The notes: generated by a model not told the origin, from the letters alone. Positions 1 through 6,925 are shown, numbered from the stretch's first letter. The stretch: 11,945 nucleotides of DNA from Acidobacteriota bacterium (GCA_023380575.1 JAMCRM010000289.1:3697-15641), one strand, 5' to 3'. A program made the numbers and translations.

Positions 1-207
1 GCGTTTCCCGACCGCCCGGTAGGCCTCAGGGATGGCGATGGGAGGGCGAAAGCCCAGCATCAATAGCAGGAGGGAACTGAGCACAAACAGGACAGCGGGG
101 ACGAACGCGGGAGTCCATTCCATGCCCAGCCGGGCAGAAAAGCCCGCCAGCGCGAGCGCCACGATACCAAAGATACGGTAATGCCGCGCGGGCGTGTAAC
201 GTGTCAT
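1..207 (-). CDS. N-terminal part of a small two-helix membrane protein, unknown function (cut by window edge)
   Basis: I translated this minus-strand frame directly: 69 codons are open from an ATG at 207 to the left edge, so the C-terminus is missing. The protein starts MTRYTPARHYRIFGIVALAL and has two hydrophobic stretches, about residues 11-27 and 36-53, followed by a polar segment (GFRPPIAIPEAYRAVGKR). The start is supported by a purine-rich AAGGTGG about eight bases upstream. It lies 40 bases downstream of the phosphatidyltransferase on the same strand, so co-transcription is likely. Two helices followed by a segment like RPPIxIxExYxxVGKR resembles the entry to a bacterial PH-like domain in small membrane-anchored proteins, but this is only an impression from a fragment. 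Real coding is likely; function is unknown. Confidence 0.6.
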   Translation of the reverse strand, partial: MTRYTPARHYRIFGIVALALAGFSARLGMEWTPAFVPAVLFVLSSLLLLMLGFRPPIAIPEAYRAVGKR

Positions 208-247
208 TTCGGCCCCACCTTTAGACTACTCCCGCGCGCCCGCTGCG

Positions 248-796
248 TCAACGATTCCGGAGCTGCTGCAACCCGCGCCATCCGTAATGCATACCGCTCC
301 CAATCGTGGCGGCGGCGGCGGGCCACAACAGGGATGATACAAGCCGATCCAGGGCCGGAGACGGAAAGGCGGCCCGCACCACAAAAGCCACCACCGTCAC
401 CACCTGAAGAAAGGTGCTCAGTTTCCCCCATGTACTGGGCGGGAACTTGCGCCGGCCGGTGAGAAAAATCGCCATACCGGCCGCCGCCAGAATCAGCAGG
501 TCCCGCGAGAAAACCAGCGCCACGAACCAGATGGGGGCATCCCCGGTGTACGCCAGCGCCAGAAAAATCCCCGAGAGCAGAACTTTGTCCGCGACCGGAT
601 CGAGCCACGCGCCGGCATCCGAGGTCCAATCGAAGTGCCGGGCGAGATAGCCGTCCACCCCGTCGGTAAGGGCGGCTGCGGCGAACAGGTAAAGCGCCTG
701 GCGCGGCCGTCCGTTCATGAGCGCCTGAATCACGAACGGCGCCAGGGCCAGTCGGCACAGGGTGAGCACATTGGGCACGGTGAGCCAGGACCGCAT
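248..796 (-). CDS. CDP-alcohol phosphatidyltransferase (PgsA / CMP-forming cardiolipin synthase type)
   Basis: A 182-residue integral membrane enzyme that transfers a phosphatidyl group from CDP-diacylglycerol to an alcohol, a step in anionic phospholipid synthesis at the inner membrane. The family signature D-x2-D-G-x2-A-R-x8-G-x3-D-x3-D is complete: D45, D48-G49, A52-R53, G62, D66 and D70 (the last two within LDPVAD). The aspartates bind the metal and CDP. Several hydrophobic helices cover the protein, and the length equals a typical PgsA. The family alone does not fix the substrate: the N-terminal half fits glycerophosphate transferase (PgsA), while the FSRDLLIL segment after the motif and the WGKLSTFLQ segment recall CMP-forming cardiolipin synthases. 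It lies 46 bases downstream of the TonB receptor on the same strand. There is no Shine-Dalgarno before the ATG, but a TAAAAT hexamer lies eight bases upstream, so the mRNA may be leaderless. Confidence 0.88.
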   Translation of the reverse strand: MRSWLTVPNVLTLCRLALAPFVIQALMNGRPRQALYLFAAAALTDGVDGYLARHFDWTSDAGAWLDPVADKVLLSGIFLALAYTGDAPIWFVALVFSRDLLILAAAGMAIFLTGRRKFPPSTWGKLSTFLQVVTVVAFVVRAAFPSPALDRLVSSLLWPAAAATIGSGMHYGWRGLQQLRNR

Positions 797-804
797 CGCT
801 TGTG

Positions 805-810
805 ATTTTA
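805..810 (-). promoter_or_regulatory. Candidate -10 element for the phosphatidyltransferase gene (leaderless)
   Basis: The minus strand reads TAAAAT here, eight bases before the ATG at 796. That would put the transcription start at or beside the start codon. No good -35 hexamer is visible at the expected distance, and there is no Shine-Dalgarno. It lies in the 46-base gap after the receptor stop codon. Weak on its own, but it matches the arrangement at tkt, hemB and serS in this window. Confidence 0.35.
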
Positions 811-842
811 GCGTGACAGCGGTCCGGCCCGCCGCCGCGCGG

Positions 843-1424
843 TCAGAACCTGAACCGCAGCCCGATTTCCACGCGCCGCATGTCCAGCACGCTGGTCACG
901 TTGTAATGGCCCACGCCGTTGCGATACTGGTTGTACTTCTCCGCTTCCGTCGGGTTCTTCACGCGGCTGGTCAGGTTCTGCACCAGCATGTCCGGGGTGT
1001 TGAACAGATAATAACCGTCCGACAGGTTTGGGCCCTTCATTTTGAAGGTGTGGCTGGTGTTGATGTCCTGCCGCCGCACCTGGCTGAAGGGATTGAACAG
1101 GCTGGCGCGCAGTTCCAGCCCCCGGCCTTCCCGGATGGGAAACATCTTGCTGATGGTCATGTCGTTGGAAAACGTTCCCGGCGACCACAGATAGTTGCGT
1201 GAACCGGTGCCGTCGGTGGGCACCGCGGGGACGGCGAATTTGGTCACATCGAACGTCTGGCTGAACGAAGCGATGCCGTTATTCGGATTGCCGGTGGGCT
1301 GGATGCGGGGGGCGATATCGGGGCTGCCGGTGAAGATCGAGTTGAGGTTGGCCACACCCTGGGTGTTGTTGGCATATTGCATGCCGAAACCGGGCGTGAG
1401 CGGCCTGCCGGAGTAGAAATTCAT
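843..1424 (-). CDS. C-terminal fragment of the TonB-dependent receptor (separated by a frameshift)
   Basis: These 193 codons (MNFYSGRPLTPGFGMQYANN onward) are the last part of the outer-membrane beta-barrel of the receptor gene that begins at 4485. They contain the alternating polar/aromatic strands expected of a barrel and end VEIGLRFRF, with the terminal Phe preceded by alternating hydrophobic residues that the BAM machinery recognises. The internal Met is not a natural start; it appears as one only because the 25-bp duplication at 1407-1456 puts this part out of frame with the rest. Removing one repeat copy leaves 3,618 bases from 4485 to 843, exactly 1,206 codons including the stop, which gives a continuous 1,205-residue protein. 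This is therefore a fragment of one gene rather than a separate gene. Confidence 0.85.
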   Translation of the reverse strand: MNFYSGRPLTPGFGMQYANNTQGVANLNSIFTGSPDIAPRIQPTGNPNNGIASFSQTFDVTKFAVPAVPTDGTGSRNYLWSPGTFSNDMTISKMFPIREGRGLELRASLFNPFSQVRRQDINTSHTFKMKGPNLSDGYYLFNTPDMLVQNLTSRVKNPTEAEKYNQYRNGVGHYNVTSVLDMRRVEIGLRFRF

Positions 1425-4400
1425 CAGATGCGCCGGAGTAGAAATTCATCAGATGCGCCATGCTCCAGCCGTCCAGCAACTGCCTGCCCACCACATTATC
1501 GAACCGCAGGCGGCGGGCCAGTTTCGGGACGTCGTAGGTGTAGTTGATGCCCACCACGTGCACGCGATGCTCGTTGGCCACAAAGCCGGTGTAATCCTTC
1601 CAGTTGTGGTAGAACGGCCCGAAAGCCTCCGTGCGGGTCAGCAGTTTGCTCCAGGTGTGGACGAACTGAAACGTCAAGCCGTGTCCGTACCGTTTGGCCA
1701 GGCTCCATTGCAGGGAGTTGTAGCGCGCGCTGCCTACGTTGGTAATCAGGTTCAGCGCGCCGAACCCGCGGAACGGCCGCATCAGGTTGCTGTCCACCGC
1801 CTGAGTGCCCGGCAGCGGTCCCGGGTTGGATGCCGAGACCGGCCCGGCGAAATTGTTGCCCGCCAGCCGCGGATCGCGGAATTCAGGCCGCCAGGAAGTG
1901 CCCGGCAGAACCTGGTTGATGTTGAACTGCATGGTCTGGTGCCGTTGAATGTTGCCGATGTAGGCTACATCCAGCACCGTGGCGAAGGGCAGTTCGCGCT
2001 GGACGGAGAGGCTGAAATCGTAGATCGTGGGCACGGCGTTGCTGGATTGGTCCATGGTCCCGAAATCCTTCGGCGAGATGCGCTTCACGGTCGTAGTATT
2101 CAGCGTGCCGAGGCTGGTCTGGCGGTAGTCCACTGAGTCCGCCAGCCCGTTCTGGAACGTTCCGGTGGCCAACGAAATCGTGGGGCGGTTATACGACCAG
2201 CCGAAGCCGCCGCGCAGCACGGACTTCGCCGCGAACTGCCAGGCGAAACCGCCGCGCGGGGCCAGCAGCAGGAAATCGGGGTTGCGAATGCCCGCTTCCC
2301 CGATGGCGTCGCCCAGCGCCGCCACACCATTGCGCGGATCGCCGGAATCCGGCACCAGCGAATAGAGCAGCGCGTTGAACACGTTCGTGGGCAGGGGCTG
2401 GTCCGGCCTGGCCGGATCGATCAACTGCCGCGTGTTGGCCGGATTCGGAACGTAGTAGCGCGGGGCCTTGGCCGGATCCCAGAGCGCCGGAACGAATGCC
2501 GCATCGAGCGTGATCTTGCGGTCGGTGTTGCGTTCCGAGGGGATATGGTACACCCGCATGCCGTAGTCCAGCGTCAGCCGGGGCGTCACCTTCCAGGTGT
2601 CCTGGATGAAAAAGTGGAAATCCTGAAACCTGGAGAACTTGTGCGACGGGCTGGACACCTGGCGGAACTGGCTGAGCGCGCCGGTGAGCAGATTCGCCGG
2701 AGCATAGCCCATATCGAAGGCGCTCGCCGTGTTCACCCCGAAGCTGAAACTGCCCTTCTCGATGGCCTGGTTGATCTCGTCTTTCTTGTTCAGGATGTAC
2801 TGGCCGCCCCACTTGAACACGTGCGTGCCGCGCATCCATGTCCAGTTCTGCGCGATCTGGTACTCGGGCGCCTTGGCATACCACGGGAAGCGGTTGAACT
2901 GAAAGTCCTGGTAGCCCGTGCCGGAGATCTGCGGCAGCACATTGGTGGAGACCGGGAACGCCAGCGGCAGGTCCTTCAACCCCACCGCCACACGGTCGAT
3001 TTTGGCGGCGTCTTTGGATACCTCCAGGGGCGCGTTGACGAAGTCCTTCTGCCAGTTGAACAGCGTTTCCGCCACCAGCCGCGGCGAAAACGTCCTGGTC
3101 AGGTTCGCCGTCAGGGCTTTATCGGGACGGTTCCAGCCGGTGATGACGAAGGGAAGGTTGCTGCCCGCCGCCCAGGTGACCATGTCGCGGTAGTGCTGAT
3201 GGTCGTAGTTGAAGCGCACGTACGCCCGCGTCGAATCGTCGATATTCCAGTCCACCTTGGTCACGGTCAGGTAGCGCTTGTCCTCTTTCGCGTATTCGTT
3301 GAGGTAATTGTTGTTGGTTTCGTTCTTCAGGTTGGGCAGCGGGTACAGGTTCATGATGGCGCGCCCGATGGGGTTGATCATGGTGGCCGGAATGACGTTG
3401 CCGGGCAGCAGTTGCGGGCGTCCGGAGGTCTGGGTTCCGGGGAGATAGATCGTGGGTCGCGTGCCGTCGGCGTTGACCGTCTGCGAGAAATCGCCCTGGC
3501 GCTCCAACTCGGTGGGGACCCGGATCTGCTGCCGGATGGTGGGGGTATCCTGCTTCAGATTTTCGTAATTGAAAAAGAAGAACAGCTTGTCCCGGCGCAG
3601 GGGCCCGCCCAGGTTGCCGCCGAAATAGTTGTAGCGGTAGCGGGGTTTCGGCCTGCCGAAGAATGCATCGCCCCACGGCTTTGCATTCAGGGCCTCGTTG
3701 CGCAGGTAGTCCCACACGGTGCCGTGAAACGAGTTGGTGCCCGACTTGGTGACGATATTGATCACCGTCCCCGCGCGGATACCGTACTCCGCCTGGAAAT
3801 TGTTGGTGAGCATGGAGACTTCCTGAATAGACTCCAGGCTGGGAGTGACGGTGGTCTTGTTGTCGCTGCCGTGATCCACGTTGCTGCCGCCGTCGAGGTT
3901 CACCTGCGTCTGGTTGGAAGCCTTGCCGTTGATGCGGAAATCGCCGTAGCCGTCGTAACCCGCCTCGCGGCCGTTCACGGCGTTGGTGTTGTTCGGCGTG
4001 GAGCCGGGAATCACTTTCAACAGCGTGGTCCAGTTGCGGCCTTGCAGCGGCAGGTCGGTTACCTGCTTGGATTGAATGGTGGCGGCCCGCACGGCGCTCT
4101 CGGTTGTCATCAACTGCTGCTCGGCGGTGACCGTGACCACGGTGGCCGGGCCGGAGCCCACATCCAGCATCAGGCGCCCCAGCGTCATGGTCTGGAACGC
4201 ATTCAGCGTCACGTCCTCCAGCACCTTGTCCTTGAAACCCCGGGCGCTTATGGTGATTTTGTACCTGCTGGCCACCAGCGAGGGGATACTGAAGAGGCCC
4301 ATCGCATTGCTCACCGTGACCCTTTCCGTGTTGGTGGAGAGTTGCACCACCTTGACGGTGGCGTCAGGCACCACGGCATCGGCGGAATCGACCACGGTGC

Positions 4401-4485
4401 CGGAAATCGAGCCCAGTCCGGCCTGGCCGAATGCCGGGCCGGCCAGCATGGATAACACCACGACGAGCGTCGGAATCCATCTCAT
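1279..4485 (-). CDS. Oar-type TonB-dependent receptor with carboxypeptidase-regulatory-like domain (frame broken near the 3' end)
   Basis: An outer-membrane TonB-dependent transporter of the large Oar-like class that is expanded in Acidobacteriota. Order of parts: signal peptide (residues 1-21, MRWIPTLVVVLSMLAGPAFGQ); carboxypeptidase-regulatory-like beta-sandwich (about 23-110, GSISGTVVDSADAVVPDATV); plug (about 125-265, including LPLQGRNW and the IQEVSMLTNNFQAEYG region); then the barrel. I chose the ATG at 4485 because the signal peptide begins there and GGAGG sits four bases upstream; the frame is open 19 codons further but runs into the promoter. As written, the in-frame sequence is correct to residue 1018 (MNFYSG). 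It then enters a wrong frame for 50 residues with low-complexity H/Q/R/P content, ending at 1279. The cause is the 25-bp tandem duplication at 1407-1456. If the duplication is real, the protein lacks its last ~187 residues and the terminal Phe and would not be expected to assemble. The ligand is unknown; no neighbouring polysaccharide-degradation genes hint at one. Confidence 0.9.
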   Translation of the reverse strand: MRWIPTLVVVLSMLAGPAFGQAGLGSISGTVVDSADAVVPDATVKVVQLSTNTERVTVSNAMGLFSIPSLVASRYKITISARGFKDKVLEDVTLNAFQTMTLGRLMLDVGSGPATVVTVTAEQQLMTTESAVRAATIQSKQVTDLPLQGRNWTTLLKVIPGSTPNNTNAVNGREAGYDGYGDFRINGKASNQTQVNLDGGSNVDHGSDNKTTVTPSLESIQEVSMLTNNFQAEYGIRAGTVINIVTKSGTNSFHGTVWDYLRNEALNAKPWGDAFFGRPKPRYRYNYFGGNLGGPLRRDKLFFFFNYENLKQDTPTIRQQIRVPTELERQGDFSQTVNADGTRPTIYLPGTQTSGRPQLLPGNVIPATMINPIGRAIMNLYPLPNLKNETNNNYLNEYAKEDKRYLTVTKVDWNIDDSTRAYVRFNYDHQHYRDMVTWAAGSNLPFVITGWNRPDKALTANLTRTFSPRLVAETLFNWQKDFVNAPLEVSKDAAKIDRVAVGLKDLPLAFPVSTNVLPQISGTGYQDFQFNRFPWYAKAPEYQIAQNWTWMRGTHVFKWGGQYILNKKDEINQAIEKGSFSFGVNTASAFDMGYAPANLLTGALSQFRQVSSPSHKFSRFQDFHFFIQDTWKVTPRLTLDYGMRVYHIPSERNTDRKITLDAAFVPALWDPAKAPRYYVPNPANTRQLIDPARPDQPLPTNVFNALLYSLVPDSGDPRNGVAALGDAIGEAGIRNPDFLLLAPRGGFAWQFAAKSVLRGGFGWSYNRPTISLATGTFQNGLADSVDYRQTSLGTLNTTTVKRISPKDFGTMDQSSNAVPTIYDFSLSVQRELPFATVLDVAYIGNIQRHQTMQFNINQVLPGTSWRPEFRDPRLAGNNFAGPVSASNPGPLPGTQAVDSNLMRPFRGFGALNLITNVGSARYNSLQWSLAKRYGHGLTFQFVHTWSKLLTRTEAFGPFYHNWKDYTGFVANEHRVHVVGINYTYDVPKLARRLRFDNVVGRQLLDGWSMAHLMNFYSGASDEFLLRQAAHARFRHAICQQHPGCGQPQLDLHRQPRYRPPHPAHRQSE
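1407..1456. repeat. Perfect 25-bp tandem duplication breaking the TonB receptor frame
   Basis: Bases 1407-1431 and 1432-1456 are identical 25-base units beginning gccggagtag, and a partial third unit (gcc) follows at 1457-1459. As 25 is not a multiple of three, the second copy shifts the frame of the receptor. Deleting one copy restores an uninterrupted 1,205-codon reading frame. A recent slippage duplication or an assembly/sequencing artefact would both look like this. Confidence 0.95.
2614..2695 (+). repeat. 82-bp direct repeat, internal copy (inside the TonB receptor)
   Basis: This segment is identical, base for base, to 11864-11945 at the right edge of the window (offset 9,250). Here it lies in frame within the receptor barrel and encodes the region NLLTGALSQF...KFSRFQDFH, so this copy is the natural one. 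Confidence 0.97.
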
Positions 4486-4489
4486 AAAA

Positions 4490-4494
4490 CCTCC
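4490..4494 (-). promoter_or_regulatory. Shine-Dalgarno site of the TonB receptor
   Basis: The minus strand reads GGAGG followed by TTTT and the ATG at 4485. It is one of the few clear ribosome binding sites in the window, and it decides the receptor start in favour of the methionine that opens the signal peptide. Confidence 0.8.
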
Positions 4495-4513
4495 AATCAG
4501 GTACGTGCTGTCC

Positions 4514-4542
4514 TGAATATCAGATTCGGCCGCCTGATGCAA
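4514..4542 (-). promoter_or_regulatory. Candidate sigma70-type promoter of the TonB receptor
   Basis: On the minus strand, TTGCAT (4542-4537) is separated by 17 bases from TATTCA (4519-4514), with a TG one base before the -10 hexamer (extended -10). The start would be near 4507, giving a leader of about 22 bases that carries the GGAGG site. The element also overlaps the upstream end of the divergent methyltransferase frame, which argues against an early start for that gene. Confidence 0.5.
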
Positions 4543-4584
4543 GCCGCCCGTAACCTCCCGCGCGGCCTCCGCGCCAACACGGTC

Positions 4585-5244
4585 ATGACCCGGACAACCT
4601 TACTAATGACGATCATCTTCGCGGCGGCTGTTGCCGCCCCCGCCCAGCGCCGCGGCGGCAGAGGGGTCGGCCCCGCCACACAGCAGTCCCCACCGCTGGC
4701 CAGGACGGAATCCGAAAAACGGATTCTTAAAACTCTTGATGCAATTGTTAACGCCGGCGAGTTGTACGCCAACGTTCCCGCCGAGGATGGCCGCATGTTG
4801 CGCCTCATTGCCGAGGCGGTGAATGCAAAGAATGTCGTCGAAATCGGAACATCCACGGGCGTTTCCGGCCTGTGGTTCTGCCTGGCCCTGGAGAAGACCG
4901 GCGGCAGGCTGAACACGTTCGAGATCGATGCCGGGCGCGCCGCCCTGGCCCGCACGCATTTCCAAAAGGCCGGCGTGGAGCGCCTCGTCAACCTGGTGCA
5001 GGGCGACGCGCATGAAAACATAACAAGGGTAAAAGGCCCCGTGGACGTCGTCTTCATCGACGCGGAAAAGGAGGGCTACGTGGATTATCTGAACAAGATG
5101 CTGCCCCTGGTTCGCCCCGGCGGAGTGATTCTCGCCCACAACATCGATATGGCCCGGGAATATTTCCAGGCGGCCAGCGCAAATCCGGATCTGGACACCG
5201 TGATTTACAACGGCGGGCTGGCCATCACGCTGAAGAAGCGCTGA
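4585..5244 (+). CDS. Signal-peptide-bearing O-methyltransferase-like protein (class I SAM fold, OMT family 3)
   Basis: A 219-residue protein resembling the small O-methyltransferases of the catechol/caffeoyl-CoA type. SAM motif I is VVEIGTSTG (84-92), the acidic residue after it lies in FEID (113-116), and the later FIDAEKEGY (158-165) and RPGGVILAHNI (177-187) match the family core. Two things are odd. The N-terminus MTRTTLLMTIIFAAAVAAPA is a clear signal peptide with likely cleavage after APA (residue 20), which would export an enzyme whose cofactor is cytoplasmic. The Asp-Asn pair usual at the second metal site reads His185-Asn186. The start is uncertain: the frame opens at 4537, but that lies in the divergent promoter, and Met at 4606 would still leave a short hydrophobic segment; there is no clear Shine-Dalgarno for any of them. 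It diverges from the TonB receptor and converges on the response regulator. Fold confident; substrate and location uncertain. Confidence 0.85.
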   Translation: MTRTTLLMTIIFAAAVAAPAQRRGGRGVGPATQQSPPLARTESEKRILKTLDAIVNAGELYANVPAEDGRMLRLIAEAVNAKNVVEIGTSTGVSGLWFCLALEKTGGRLNTFEIDAGRAALARTHFQKAGVERLVNLVQGDAHENITRVKGPVDVVFIDAEKEGYVDYLNKMLPLVRPGGVILAHNIDMAREYFQAASANPDLDTVIYNGGLAITLKKR

Positions 5245-5275
5245 TCCGCGGCGCCCGCTTCCGGATCCGGCTTTT
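5243..5275 (+). terminator. Weak stem-loop candidate between convergent genes
   Basis: GATCCG (5243-5248) can pair with CGGATC (5262-5267), followed by CGGCTTTTC. A second overlapping option is CCGGC (5267-5271) with GCCGG (5279-5283). It sits between the methyltransferase stop (5244) and the response regulator stop (5275), where a terminator is expected, but the stem is short and the T-run only four bases long. Confidence 0.25.
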
Positions 5276-5955
5276 CACGCCGGATTGTCCCCGTCATTCG
5301 GCTTGAAGTGCGTCAGACCCGCGGCCAGCGCTACCTGCGTCAGGCCGGCAACGTTGTTCACGCCCAGCTTCTTCATCATGGTCTTGCGATAGCTGCGCAC
5401 AGTTTGCAGGCCGAGGTCGAGGAGCGCGGCGATATCTTTGCTGGTCTTGCCTTCGGCCACCAGCCGCAGCACCTGCAACTCCCGAGGCGAGAGTTCCGAC
5501 AGCATGGCGTGATGGCCCTTCAATTCCAGGTCGCCGCGCTGGATGCGCGTGAGCAGGCGGTCGGAGACCTGCGAACTCAGGTAGGAGCCGCCGCGCGCCA
5601 CGGTGCGCAGCGCATCCAGCAGGTCGGCGGAGGACGCTTTCTTGAGCACGAAACCCCGCGCCCCGGAGCGGATTGCCGCCACCACGGAGTTTTCGTCGTC
5701 GTACATCGAGAGAATCACGATGCGCACTTCGGGGCAGTGGCGAAGGATTTCGGTGGTGGCATCGATGCCGTTCATGCCCGGCAGGCCGATGTCCATGAGC
5801 ACGATCGCCGGAGCCGCGGTGCGGCAGAGGTGCACGGCATCGGCCCCGTTGTCGGTTTCGGCCACCACGCGAAACTCACCGCTGCGCTCCAGAATCGTCT
5901 TCACCCCGTCGCGCATCAGTTTGTGGTCGTCTACCAGGACAACGTCGTACGGCAT
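5275..5955 (-). CDS. NarL/LuxR-family response regulator
   Basis: A 226-residue transcription factor. The receiver domain (about 3-120) has the acidic pair D9-D10, phospho-acceptor D55 in LMDIGLPGMNG, the conserved Ser at 83 and Lys at 105/106 (GFVLKKA). The output is a LuxR-type helix-turn-helix (about 154-213): LSPRELQVLRLVAEGKTSKD followed by the recognition helix around TVRSYRKTMMKKLGV. I chose the ATG at 5955 (MPYDVVLVDD), because it starts right at the receiver fold, lies one base after the kinase stop (TGA G ATG), and has GAGGGG about ten bases upstream inside the kinase gene. A start at 5982 would overlap the kinase by 26 bases and adds a tail of no clear use. It is the partner of the kinase immediately upstream; the target genes cannot be told from the window. 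Confidence 0.93.
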   Translation of the reverse strand: MPYDVVLVDDHKLMRDGVKTILERSGEFRVVAETDNGADAVHLCRTAAPAIVLMDIGLPGMNGIDATTEILRHCPEVRIVILSMYDDENSVVAAIRSGARGFVLKKASSADLLDALRTVARGGSYLSSQVSDRLLTRIQRGDLELKGHHAMLSELSPRELQVLRLVAEGKTSKDIAALLDLGLQTVRSYRKTMMKKLGVNNVAGLTQVALAAGLTHFKPNDGDNPA

Positions 5956-5956
5956 C

Positions 5957-6925
5957 TCACAAGATCCCCTCGTTACCGCCATTGTACACGGCTTTCACGC
6001 TGGTGCCCTCGCCCTGGCGGCTGGTAACGGATAGCCGCACTCCCGCCTGCGCGGCATACTGTTCCAGCAGGAGCATGGAGGCGCCGCGCCGGGCCGCGGA
6101 CGGATCGTCGCGATCGAACGCCGGGCCGTTATCGCGCACCTCGATGGCCGGCCCTTCGCGCGTGGATTTCACCAACACCTCGATGCGCGTGCAGCCGGGT
6201 TGCAGCACGGCCATTTGCAGGGAATAGCTGGCAACCCGGTAATATGCCGCGGCCACCGGCCCAGGGAACCGCAGGGTACGGTCAGCCATGAACCGCAGGC
6301 TGCCGCTGAACTCCTGGCGCAGCCGTCCGATGAGACGGTCCAGCGCCGGGTACAGGCCGACGCGCTCCGCCGCCACCGGGCTCAATTCGTGGCTCAAGTC
6401 CCGCACCCGCTGCATTACCGTCTCCAGCACCTGCTGGATTTCACCGGTCCGCTCGGAGATGGATGAGACCGTGCGCTCCAGGTCCATGCGCAGCAGGTCG
6501 AGTTGCAGCCCCGCGGCGCTCAGCGCCTGTCCGATTTCGTCGTGCAGGAAGCGGGCCAGCCGCGCCTGCTCGTCGTCGCGCGTCCTGATGACGTCCAGAG
6601 CCCATTCGCGCAACTGGCGCTCGCCCTCCGTCCAGGGTGTGATTTCGAAAGCGAAACCCCCGGCATAAGCCGGGGGCAGCGGGAACAGGTTCACCTGGTA
6701 GATGCGGCCACCGCGGACTTCGCGCCAGGAGCACACCTGCCCCGCGACGGCCTGCGCCGCCTTCTCGCACCACATTTCACGGACGGAATCCGGCAGCGGC
6801 AGCAACCCTTCCGCGCTGCCATAGACGCGGATAAACTCGAGGTCCCGCCCGAGCACCCAGTGGCATGCCGTACTGTGTTCCAGAAGCGCGGCCTGCAATG
6901 GGTCATCCATGACGAGACGGGCCAT
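5957..6925 (-). CDS. Soluble NarL-type sensor histidine kinase with PAS-like input and degenerate N-box
   Basis: A 322-residue protein with no membrane segment, so probably cytoplasmic. The N-terminal ~95 residues (LLEHSTACHWVLGRDLEF onward) look like a PAS-type sensor. A HisKA_3 dimerisation helix follows with the phospho-acceptor His128 in FLHDEIGQ. The C-terminal HATPase domain keeps D265-N-G267 and a GEGTSV loop (305-310). However, the N-box that normally reads YRxxQExLxNxxKH is here YRVASYSLQMAVLQ (229-242), so the Glu, Asn, basic and His positions are Tyr234, Met238, Leu241 and Gln242. The G2 loop is also poor. Phosphorylation from ATP may be weak, or the protein may act as a phosphatase or part of a heterodimer. 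The gene ends one base before the response regulator. The start at 6925 directly abuts a 20-base palindrome; Met at 6910 is an alternative. Confidence 0.88.
   Translation of the reverse strand: MARLVMDDPLQAALLEHSTACHWVLGRDLEFIRVYGSAEGLLPLPDSVREMWCEKAAQAVAGQVCSWREVRGGRIYQVNLFPLPPAYAGGFAFEITPWTEGERQLREWALDVIRTRDDEQARLARFLHDEIGQALSAAGLQLDLLRMDLERTVSSISERTGEIQQVLETVMQRVRDLSHELSPVAAERVGLYPALDRLIGRLRQEFSGSLRFMADRTLRFPGPVAAAYYRVASYSLQMAVLQPGCTRIEVLVKSTREGPAIEVRDNGPAFDRDDPSAARRGASMLLLEQYAAQAGVRLSVTSRQGEGTSVKAVYNGGNEGIL
6657..6676 (-). other. Strong GC hairpin inside the histidine kinase gene
   Basis: CCCCCGGC (6657-6664) and GCCGGGGG (6669-6676) form a perfect eight-pair GC stem with a four-base loop. 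Read on the minus strand, it is followed by TTTCGCTTTC. It lies in the coding region at the end of the PAS-like part (residues around PPAYAGG). It resembles an imperfect intrinsic terminator or pause site, but may simply be coding constraint at high GC. Confidence 0.45.

Noticed and set aside
204..758. A second minus-strand frame overlapping the phosphatidyltransferase
   Set aside because: The neighbouring frame has the full CDP-alcohol phosphatidyltransferase motif and membrane helices; this one is Gly/Arg/Ser-rich shadow sequence.
1432..1456. Programmed frameshifting as an explanation of the two receptor frames
   Set aside because: There is no slippery heptamer at the junction, and the exact 25-base duplication explains the shift completely.
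2545..4455. A 636-codon open frame on the plus strand opposite the TonB receptor
   Set aside because: Its translation is rich in His, Val, Gly, Arg and Gln with no domain logic, whereas the minus strand encodes a clear signal peptide, plug and barrel. Long antisense frames are common in GC-rich genes.
5956..5982. Nine-residue N-terminal extension of the response regulator (MAVTRGSCE)
   Set aside because: It overlaps the kinase gene by 26 bases; the start at 5955 opens directly on the receiver domain and has a suitably spaced purine-rich site.
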